Origin: RGIG6307 sp964424345 | GTDB lineage: Bacteria; Bacillota; Clostridia; Lachnospirales; Lachnospiraceae | DNA: 16,382 nt | Reading direction: 5' to 3' | Assembly (NCBI GenBank): GCA_964424345.1 | Contig: CAYRIK010000041.1 | Span: 1-16,382, forward strand | Shown here: one piece after another, positions 1 through 6,923 of the stretch | Position numbering within the stretch: position 1 is the stretch's first letter | Layout of the letters: each line of letters opens with the position of its first letter | Notes under the pieces: model-generated | What the model was told of the DNA's origin: nothing | What the model saw: the letters and a program-made list of their open reading frames with translations, nothing else | Databases searched by the model: none | Program-made: the position numbers and the translations under genes

Positions 1-1156
1 TACCGATACTCATTACTTCACCAACGGCACGCATCTGAGTACCTAAGTGATCTTCTACACCTTTGAATTTCTCAAATGCCCAACGAGCGAATTTGATTAC
101 AACGTAATCTCCGTCTGGAACATATTTGTCTAATGTACCATATTTACCACATGGAATATCTTTTAATGTAAGTCCACATGCAAGCATTGCAGAAACTAAT
201 GCGATTGGGAAACCAGTAGCTTTAGATGCCAAAGCTGAAGAACGGCTTGTTCTAGGATTGATTTCAATAACAATGATTCTATCTGAAACAGGATCATGAG
301 CAAACTGTACGTTTGTACCACCGATAACCTGTACAGAATCAACGATCTTGAATGCCTGTTCTTTTAAACGATCCTGAACTTCCTGAGAAATTGTAAGCAT
401 TGGTGCTGAACAGAAAGAGTCACCTGTGTGAACACCTAATGGGTCAATGTTTTCGATGAAGCATACAGTAATCATATTTCCGTCAGCATCACGTACTACT
501 TCTACTTCAAGTTCTTCCCAACCTAAAATAGACTCTTCAACTAAAACCTGTCCTACTAAAGATGCCTGTAAACCACGAGCACAAACAGTCTTTAACTCTT
601 CTTTATTGTAAACGAGGCCGCCGCCTGCACCGCCCATTGTATAAGCAGGACGCAGAACAACAGGATAACCTAATTCATCGGCAATCGCAAGTGCATCCTC
701 TACAGAGTAAGCAACTTCACTCTTAGCCATTTCAATACCGAGTTCATTCATGGTCTTCTTAAATTCAACACGGTCTTCACCACGTTCAATAGCATCTACC
801 TGAACACCGATAACCTGAACATTATACTTTTCTAAAATACCAGCCTGATTTAATTCAGAACAAAGGTTTAAGCCAGACTGACCACCTAAGTTTGGCAAGA
901 GAGCATCTGGTCGCTCTTTTGCGATGATTTGCTCTAAACGTTCTACGTTGAGCGGTTCGATATAAGTTACGTCAGCTGTCTCAGGGTCTGTCATAATAGT
1001 TGCAGGATTTGAATTTACTAATACAATTTCATATCCTAACTTACGAAGTGCTTTACAAGCCTGTGTTCCTGAGTAGTCAAACTCACAAGCCTGTCCAATA
1101 ACGATTGGACCTGAGCCGATAATTAATACCTTATGGATGTCTGTTCTTTTAGGCAT
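1..1156 (-). CDS. carB: Carbamoyl-phosphate synthase large subunit (N-terminal 385 residues, runs off window)
   Basis: CarB makes carbamoyl phosphate from bicarbonate, ATP and ammonia channelled from CarA; the product feeds pyrimidine and arginine synthesis in the cytoplasm. The visible part covers the pre-ATP-grasp region (GSGPIVIGQACEFDYSG at about 14-30) and most of the first, carboxyphosphate-forming ATP-grasp domain. Seen residues match known ligands: R129, R169 in VVLRP, the glycine-rich loop TMGGAGGG (173-180), E215, H243 in DPLGVHTGD, and EINPRTSRSSALASKATG (298-315). The start is the ATG at 1154-1156, with GGAGG at 1166-1170 eight to nine bases upstream. Family members are about 1070 residues, so roughly two thirds lie beyond base 1. 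It appears to have its own promoter. The gene just upstream is a glycosyltransferase and not carA, which normally precedes carB. Identification is secure; full integrity cannot be seen. Confidence 0.97.
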   Translation of the reverse strand, partial: MPKRTDIHKVLIIGSGPIVIGQACEFDYSGTQACKALRKLGYEIVLVNSNPATIMTDPETADVTYIEPLNVERLEQIIAKERPDALLPNLGGQSGLNLCSELNQAGILEKYNVQVIGVQVDAIERGEDRVEFKKTMNELGIEMAKSEVAYSVEDALAIADELGYPVVLRPAYTMGGAGGGLVYNKEELKTVCARGLQASLVGQVLVEESILGWEELEVEVVRDADGNMITVCFIENIDPLGVHTGDSFCSAPMLTISQEVQDRLKEQAFKIVDSVQVIGGTNVQFAHDPVSDRIIVIEINPRTSRSSALASKATGFPIALVSAMLACGLTLKDIPCGKYGTLDKYVPDGDYVVIKFARWAFEKFKGVEDHLGTQMRAVGEVMSIG

Positions 1157-1184
1157 ATTAAGGTTCCTCCTTAGATTGTGTTGC

Positions 1185-1209
1185 AAAAAATACGTTCGAC
1201 ATATTTTTT
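1185..1209 (-). other. AT-only hairpin in carB leader
   Basis: Perfect 8-base arms (AAAAAATA / TATTTTTT) flank a 9-base loop between the putative carB promoter and its ribosome site. It has no GC pairs, so it is a weak structure. It could be a leader stem or chance in A/T-rich sequence. I see no PyrR-binding-loop-like consensus here. Confidence 0.25.
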
Positions 1210-1214
1210 CTAAC

Positions 1215-1247
1215 ATTATATTATACATTTTCTAGTGAAAAAAACAA
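1215..1247 (-). promoter_or_regulatory. Candidate sigma-A promoter of carB
   Basis: The minus strand carries two overlapping TATAAT hexamers (1220-1225 and 1215-1220). A TTGTTT -35-like hexamer (1242-1247) lies 16 bases before the first. The -10 is perfect and the -35 is weak. Transcription would begin near 1208-1213, giving a leader of about 55 bases. The rest of the 1157-1303 gap is A/T homopolymer-rich, and I see no GC-rich terminator for the upstream gene in it. Confidence 0.5.
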
Positions 1248-1303
1248 GCCCTAATTTTATTTTTTTTGTTATTTTTTGATATTTTATGCAAAATATACAA
1301 TTT

Positions 1304-3055
1304 TTATTCACCGAGCAAGATACGAACTGCACAACCTGCATACTCTCTGTCAAGCTCCTTTAATGATTCTATTCCAAACATTTTTCGTACATTTTCTAAC
1401 ACAATATTTTCATCTAAGCTGTTTACAATCTCTACAAGCAGATAATCTCCTGACTGATATGTATACGTTTCTTTTAATACAGAAAGATTGCTTTCGTACA
1501 CAATACCAACGTTTCTGCACTGTGCCAATATCGGAATTTCTTCACTGCTTTCGTTATAACTTCCGTCTGGAATAATAAAAATACAATCTGTATTTGGATA
1601 AACCTGATATGTTTCCTGACCACCTTTGTTTAGATATCCTGGTACATGAACAATATAATTATTACATATAATTGCAATTATACCTATTCCGACAGCTATA
1701 TATTTATTTATATTTACACCACTTTTTTTGCATATATATACATGTTCTTGACAGCAATTCCATGCATATTGTACGCTTGCGATAAACATCACACACCAAA
1801 ATGGATAGGTGCACATTACATAACGGTCTGTCAAAAATGGAGAAATTTGTCCTACTACTAATGTATAGCAAATAATTGGAAGTGACAAAATCGCTGCTTT
1901 TCCATATGGAGCTTTTCCTTTTTTGAAAAAGATAACAAGCCCTATACAAATCAACACTATGACTGCTGCAAGTTTTATATGCCCTCCAAATATATTATCT
2001 GAAATATGTCCAAGCATATATTTTGCTTTATACCAATAAAAATGACCACTCTGTAAAATTCCTAAAGATTCCTGACCACGGTAACCGGAAAATACATGTT
2101 TTATGGAAAATGGCCAAATCACTATACCGACTCCTGCTGCCGCAGCAAGTGTCGCAGCATAACACCCTACACTCTTAAAACGTCTTTTATAAAACATACA
2201 TACGAGCATAACTGCTGCCATAACAATCGCATACAATACAAAATAGTACTGTGTATAATATCCACCAAGCACACTAAAAAAGATAGCTGCTGCTCGTTTT
2301 TTCGTAAGTGTAAAATCAGATGCATACAATTCCAAATGTGCAAACGTACATAATACAGTCATGCAAGTAAGCAATGCATACATTCTAATAAACATAGCTG
2401 TTGACATAAATCCAACCGAACAAGCATACATACAAGCGATTGCGATTGCCGTATACGTTCCACCAAAATGCTTTTTACACATCTTGTACAACATACATAT
2501 CGTGAATAATAAAATCACAATATTTAATCCAAGCCCAAACCATTTTGAAAAACAACCTTGAAATATGGAACATATTGTATGCAGCAATATGTAGAAAAAT
2601 GGTGGGTGTACATCGCCTCTTTGATTATAATAAACAGACGCATAATTAAATGTATTACTCTTGCTTGCTGCAAGATAATCTTGATAGTCCGTTCCGCTTA
2701 CCCATGTCGTCGTATAAGTATCTGCACTGTTTTCCTGTGCAATCTGATATGCCTTATAGATTTCTGTATCATAAAACTGAAAATCATGTTCTTTTAAAAT
2801 TTTAACATCCTGCAAAAGATTAGAACATAAATCTAACAGACTCTCTCCTGCTCCATATTCTTTCATCCAATCTTTTACATCGTATCCGCTTTCTCCAAAA
2901 TGCATAAACGGAAGATATTCACTATTAGAAAGGCCATAAGAATAAATTTCATCTATATGATATCCCTGTTTTTTATGTCCAAAATATAACATCATAAAAA
3001 AACTCAACATCAATAAAACGATGAGCATAATATTCGTATTTTTCTTTGCTTTCAT
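1304..3055 (-). CDS. Multi-pass GT-C-type membrane glycosyltransferase (PMT/ArnT-like, GT39/GT83-like)
   Basis: The protein is 583 residues, probably a membrane enzyme moving a sugar from a polyprenyl-phosphate donor to an acceptor outside the membrane. An N-terminal helix (about 9-25) is followed by an extracytoplasmic loop with the acidic pair H33-I-D35-E36, as in first-loop acidic motifs of GT-C enzymes. A second conserved-looking motif, D148-V-H150-P-P, resembles the D-x-HPP motif of PMT/ArnT relatives. Many hydrophobic helices follow to about residue 480, then a soluble C-terminal tail of about 100 residues. The ATG at 3053-3055 is preceded by GAGGG at 3061-3065, five bases away. It begins 24 bases after the TPR-DUF4037-DUF4125 gene and is probably last in that operon. 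Donor and acceptor cannot be predicted. Class confidence is good and specific function is unknown. Confidence 0.75.
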   Translation of the reverse strand: MKAKKNTNIMLIVLLMLSFFMMLYFGHKKQGYHIDEIYSYGLSNSEYLPFMHFGESGYDVKDWMKEYGAGESLLDLCSNLLQDVKILKEHDFQFYDTEIYKAYQIAQENSADTYTTTWVSGTDYQDYLAASKSNTFNYASVYYNQRGDVHPPFFYILLHTICSIFQGCFSKWFGLGLNIVILLFTICMLYKMCKKHFGGTYTAIAIACMYACSVGFMSTAMFIRMYALLTCMTVLCTFAHLELYASDFTLTKKRAAAIFFSVLGGYYTQYYFVLYAIVMAAVMLVCMFYKRRFKSVGCYAATLAAAAGVGIVIWPFSIKHVFSGYRGQESLGILQSGHFYWYKAKYMLGHISDNIFGGHIKLAAVIVLICIGLVIFFKKGKAPYGKAAILSLPIICYTLVVGQISPFLTDRYVMCTYPFWCVMFIASVQYAWNCCQEHVYICKKSGVNINKYIAVGIGIIAIICNNYIVHVPGYLNKGGQETYQVYPNTDCIFIIPDGSYNESSEEIPILAQCRNVGIVYESNLSVLKETYTYQSGDYLLVEIVNSLDENIVLENVRKMFGIESLKELDREYAGCAVRILLGE

Positions 3056-3079
3056 TTATTCCCTCATAAGTTTTATATT

Positions 3080-5554
3080 TTAATAATTACTCTCTGCTAA
3101 TCTTTTCTCAGCATCCTCTAATGATGCATATCCGTATAAGATTGCTGTATTAGACATAATCAGTTTGGCAAGATTTTGCCCATCCTGAGATAATTTCACA
3201 ATAAATCTTCCATACATTTGCAAAGTCTTTGCACTGTAAGTAGATAATTCGCCTCTTAAATATGTCTCATAAGAAGTATTATATAATGTATCTTCACTCG
3301 TATGAATAGAACGACTATTATATGCCATATTTGGATATTCCAAAGCAAACTGCTCCATCCATGTAACTTGCATACCAACAATCTGCTCTATAATGCGTTC
3401 CTGCATCTGGGACAATTCTGGGAGAGTATCTGCAAGTTTTGCATAACCTTTTGGATCAGTTGTTTTCATCATTCTTGCATACTTTTCTGTAATCAAATTC
3501 CAATTTCTTGCTTTTGCCTGTTGAAAATCTTCTATAAAGCTGATAATAAGTGGCTTTTCCCATGCCAAATATTGGCTTTTTCTCATAATGGAAAATGTTC
3601 CCCAGTTATCCTGACAATCTGCTCGGCCTCCTTGATTTTGCACTGCATCAAAAGCCTGCCATTCCATAGACACAATATAATCTACCAATTCCTCTTTGGA
3701 GTTGTTTTCTAAACAAGAGCAATCAGATAATACGGTCAATGGACGTTCTTCTTTTACTTGTGCTTCTTTTTTTGTTTCTGACATATTCATAAGCAATGCC
3801 TTTCCATATGCTTCCAAAAATAGTTCTTCTTTTGCAAGTGCAATATTTGAAAAAAGTCCACTTTCTTTTGCATCATCTACAATCAATTTTGCAATAATCT
3901 CTATCGTACCTGCAACTTTATCATTGCTTCCAGTTGTATCTTCCTTCCACGCTTCTCTTGCATCTGCAAAATCTGCCAACGCATCTGTAAGATCTGCTAA
4001 TACCGCAAGCTTAGGAAGTCCATTGGCACTCTTTTTAAGCCATTTATAATATGGCGGAAATACATGGTTATAGTAATGCACAAATTTTAACAGTTCTTCG
4101 ATATACTTGTATAATACTATCTGTGCTGTTACATAATCGCCACGTTTCATACAGCGAGGATAATTATATTGACCATATTTTCCAAGCAATATCAGGCTAT
4201 ATGCAATCTTTGTATTCCATACACGTTCTGAAAAAGCCTCATAAAATTCCAATCGTTTCTTGGAAAATACACCGCTCGGATCATAAAAGACACGACCATT
4301 TAAAATAGCCGCCATTCCATCATCAGAAATCTGTAATATATCTTGTTCAGAAATATCTTTTGTGTCCTTATAGCCAACAAAATGTAAAAAAAAGTCATCT
4401 ATGCACCATACGCCTGTTCTTTTCGTGCCAATCAACGTTGCTGGCATTCTTTGAAATCCTTTATATTCTGTCGGAAGGCTGTCATACCAAGACTGTAACT
4501 TTGCTCCAAACACATCATAAATTTGTTTTGGAAGCCAAATACAAAATCCAGGGCCAAAGTCATGATCTTCGGAAAGTTCATCATCCAGTCCAAAGCATTC
4601 ACTGCCTTCTCCAACAAGTCCAACTGCAATACTGTCTATAATATCTGGAAACTGTTCAAACAAACTTTGTTTTGCCACTTTTTCATAAAACTCTTCGGAA
4701 AGTTCTAATCCTTTGATATGTTGTTTTCTTACACCTTGTTCTGATGGTTCCGGTGTCAATGCCACGCCAAGTTTTTGTTCTACAATGTGCAGATTATTCA
4801 ATATACGATAAAACGCTTCACTCTTTCCACAGTGCTTTTGCTGTTCATATAATGCATCTAAATAACAAGCTCTTGCCTTTGGCAAATCATCTATAAGCAT
4901 ATATGCCTGTCCCATTGCAGCTGCTGCCGCACTATAATGAAAATCTTTTTCTTTTGATTTTCCAAAAATCATCATTGCTTGATTTAAGTGATACATTGCC
5001 TGCTCTACTTCTCCAAGCTGTAATAAAGAAGACCCAAGATTGCTATGTGTAATCGCTATTTTTATCTGATCTTCGCCTCTGGATATAATATCTAACGCCT
5101 TCATAAGGCATACAACTGCACTGGCATGGTCATCCATTTCCTGATACAAAAGGCTAAGGTTATTGTACAAAGATGCCACACGCTCATCATATGAATCCAG
5201 CTGTTTCTCATAAATTGGAAAGATTCTTTTATAAAAAGCAAGTGATTCCTGATGCAAACCTGCAGCACGCAGTGCATTTGCCACATTTAACATTGTTGTT
5301 GCGTGTGCGAGTGTTCCTTCATATCCTAGCTGTTGTATAAGCCTCAATACTTGTTCACTGCGGTCTAATGCTTTTTGATACTGACTTGTATCTCTGAAAA
5401 AGCCTATCATTTCATTCAGTATTGTAATACACGCATGATAATCCTGACTGCTGTATGCACGTTCTAACTGCTCTGTTAAGTATGGCTCTATCTCCTGCAA
5501 AGCCTGTTTGTCAAACAATGTATCCAAATGTTCTAAAACTTCTTTTATATCCAT
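3080..5554 (-). CDS. TPR-DUF4037-DUF4125 multidomain protein, putative nucleotidyltransferase-like
   Basis: The protein is 824 residues and predicted soluble. Residues about 40-260 form tetratricopeptide repeats (for example ASLYNNLSLLYQEMDD and ITHSNLGSSLLQLGEVEQA), a protein-docking scaffold. Residues about 295-520 look like DUF4037: GLVGEGSE (313-319), then DDE (324-326) and S-E-D-H-D (328-332), ending with the PPYYKW segment near 500. The G-S plus spaced-Asp pattern resembles nucleotidyltransferase-fold active sites; that function is inference. Residues about 620-820 resemble DUF4125 (EWQAFDAVQNQGGRADCQDNW). A GTG at 5566 would extend it by four codons but lies inside the ribosome site AAAGGAA (5567-5573), so the ATG at 5554 is preferred despite 12-base spacing. 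The gene starts 23 bases after the rng stop and is followed 24 bases later by the GT-C gene. The substrate is unknown. Confidence 0.8.
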   Translation of the reverse strand: MDIKEVLEHLDTLFDKQALQEIEPYLTEQLERAYSSQDYHACITILNEMIGFFRDTSQYQKALDRSEQVLRLIQQLGYEGTLAHATTMLNVANALRAAGLHQESLAFYKRIFPIYEKQLDSYDERVASLYNNLSLLYQEMDDHASAVVCLMKALDIISRGEDQIKIAITHSNLGSSLLQLGEVEQAMYHLNQAMMIFGKSKEKDFHYSAAAAAMGQAYMLIDDLPKARACYLDALYEQQKHCGKSEAFYRILNNLHIVEQKLGVALTPEPSEQGVRKQHIKGLELSEEFYEKVAKQSLFEQFPDIIDSIAVGLVGEGSECFGLDDELSEDHDFGPGFCIWLPKQIYDVFGAKLQSWYDSLPTEYKGFQRMPATLIGTKRTGVWCIDDFFLHFVGYKDTKDISEQDILQISDDGMAAILNGRVFYDPSGVFSKKRLEFYEAFSERVWNTKIAYSLILLGKYGQYNYPRCMKRGDYVTAQIVLYKYIEELLKFVHYYNHVFPPYYKWLKKSANGLPKLAVLADLTDALADFADAREAWKEDTTGSNDKVAGTIEIIAKLIVDDAKESGLFSNIALAKEELFLEAYGKALLMNMSETKKEAQVKEERPLTVLSDCSCLENNSKEELVDYIVSMEWQAFDAVQNQGGRADCQDNWGTFSIMRKSQYLAWEKPLIISFIEDFQQAKARNWNLITEKYARMMKTTDPKGYAKLADTLPELSQMQERIIEQIVGMQVTWMEQFALEYPNMAYNSRSIHTSEDTLYNTSYETYLRGELSTYSAKTLQMYGRFIVKLSQDGQNLAKLIMSNTAILYGYASLEDAEKRLAESNY

Positions 5555-5577
5555 CGTATTACACACTTCCTTTCAAG

Positions 5578-6816
5578 CTACAAAATCTCATGTAATGCTT
5601 TGCTTTTTTTGCTTCTTGTCAATTCCAACAGTCCTAATCTTGTAAATTCATATACAGTTGTTTTACAGTAATCATGCTTTACATATTGCTTCATACAGTC
5701 TATGATTGCTTCCTCCATATGTTTATCGGACATATTAATGAAATCTATAATAATCATACCGCTTAAATTTCTTAATCTTAGCTGTCTTGCAATTTCATAA
5801 GCTGCTTCTTTATTCACTTCAGCAAATAGCGTCTGTGCATCCTTTTTTTGTATTGCTTTTCCGCTGTTTACATCAATTACGACCATCGCTTCTGTTGGTT
5901 CAATGCAAAGATATCCGCCGCATGGCAGCCAAACATTCGTATGAGTCAATTCTTCTAAACGACTTTGTATACTGTATAACACAGATAAAGAAATTCTATC
6001 ATCTTTGTAAAAACGGAGTTTGGAAAAATCCTGCTTTGGTACTAAATTTTGCAATACAGAAAATAAGTAAAAATCATCCGTAATATATTCTTCAATCGAA
6101 AATCCGATACTCGCCAGTTCTTTCCATACCTCATCCATCCATCCGACTGGTTTTTGATGTACATAATAACAAGTACGCATAGATGCCTGTTTTATCATAT
6201 TTTGTAATGCCGCTGCCGTATTTTCTATATCCTGCACCAAAACAGAAAGATCATCTAGTAATGTTTCTGCCTGTGTTCGGATTGTAATATTCATATGCTC
6301 CATACCGATTAACTGTTTTTCTCTTGTTACAACGGCGCGTGATACAAGATACTGTAAAATAGTATCTTTGACTTTTGGAGACAATTTTTTAGAAAACAAC
6401 AATTTCCCGCTGCCAAGCTGTGCTGCCGCATACCGTCCACTCATATCTAAAACAGTCGTCAATGCTGCATCTTTTGTTTTGATTGGCTCTCGCACAACCT
6501 TTACAAGCACCTCATCTCCTGACTGTAGTTTTCCATTATATTTTCTATTTACAACAACAGCCTGTTCCGTATCATGCAATGACAAAAATCCCATCTTTTT
6601 ATCAGCATTTAAAGCAACAAACGCTGCTGGAATGTTTGCAACAACATTTGTTACCTTTCCTGTTAAAATCGTACCGATTGGAAAAGAATCCTCTTGTGGA
6701 ATGACTTTTACATACTCTAATTTGTCATTTGCAATAAAACAAGCTACCTTATGAACCTGTGCTTTTCCTGTTTTATAAGATGTAAGGATCAATTTACCCT
6801 GTATTTTTTCATCCAT
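5578..6816 (-). CDS. rng: Ribonuclease E/G family endoribonuclease, short form lacking Zn-link
   Basis: RNase E/G enzymes cut single-stranded, often 5'-monophosphorylated RNA in rRNA processing and mRNA decay. The protein is 412 residues. An S1-like RNA-binding region lies at about 35-125 (GTILTGKVTNVVANIPAAFVAL). The DNase I-like catalytic region has LPCGGYLCIEPTEAMVVID with D315 and N317 (DVNSG), AYEIARQLRLRN, and the second metal Asp D358 (IIIDF). The characteristic FTRLGLLELTR (391-401) follows. The protein ends 11 residues later, before the CPxC zinc-link and small domain that usually come next in RNase E/G. Catalytic residues are intact, so this looks like a short form and not a broken gene. 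The ATG at 6816 has AAGGAAG upstream. A GATAAT hexamer lies in the 59-base leader but with no good -35. It heads the operon with the TPR-DUF4037 and GT-C genes. Confidence 0.9.
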   Translation of the reverse strand: MDEKIQGKLILTSYKTGKAQVHKVACFIANDKLEYVKVIPQEDSFPIGTILTGKVTNVVANIPAAFVALNADKKMGFLSLHDTEQAVVVNRKYNGKLQSGDEVLVKVVREPIKTKDAALTTVLDMSGRYAAAQLGSGKLLFSKKLSPKVKDTILQYLVSRAVVTREKQLIGMEHMNITIRTQAETLLDDLSVLVQDIENTAAALQNMIKQASMRTCYYVHQKPVGWMDEVWKELASIGFSIEEYITDDFYLFSVLQNLVPKQDFSKLRFYKDDRISLSVLYSIQSRLEELTHTNVWLPCGGYLCIEPTEAMVVIDVNSGKAIQKKDAQTLFAEVNKEAAYEIARQLRLRNLSGMIIIDFINMSDKHMEEAIIDCMKQYVKHDYCKTTVYEFTRLGLLELTRSKKSKALHEIL

Positions 6817-6875
6817 ACATATACTTCCTTCTCATCACTTCTTTTTACTCTTATTATCATTCTTACATGATTAAT

Positions 6876-6916
6876 AAAAAAAAGCAAGCAATTACACGAG
6901 AAACTGCCTGCTTTTT
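6876..6916 (-). terminator. Rho-independent terminator after the GH78 gene
   Basis: Just past the GH78 stop, the minus strand reads AAAAAGCAGGCAGTT, a short loop, then AATTGCTTGCTTTTT and further T residues. The arms pair over about 15 bases with two G-U wobbles, and the 3' side ends in a run of eight T. The opposite face also ends in five T, so it could act weakly in both directions. It separates the DUF3737-lyase-GH78 operon from rng. Confidence 0.88.
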
Positions 6917-6923
6917 CAAAATA

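Noticed and set aside
1185..1209. carB leader hairpin as a terminator or PyrR attenuator
   Set aside because: It has only A/T pairs and no GC stem, and no PyrR-loop-like sequence is visible. It is kept only as a weak structure.
2650..3055. Secreted enzyme or lipoprotein reading of the GT-C protein N-terminus
   Set aside because: The first helix is followed by an acidic HIDE loop and later a D-x-HPP motif and many helices, which fits GT-C enzymes better. No lipobox is present.
3696..4049. Plus-strand open frame of 117 codons opposite the TPR-DUF4037 gene
   Set aside because: It is an antisense shadow of a strong coding region, with Ser/Ala-rich composition, no ribosome site and no recognisable family. 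The same holds for the other plus-strand frames, including 15085-15585 opposite pyk.
5555..5566. GTG start at 5566 for the TPR protein
   Set aside because: It abuts the ribosome site itself, leaving no spacing; the ATG at 5554 is usable.
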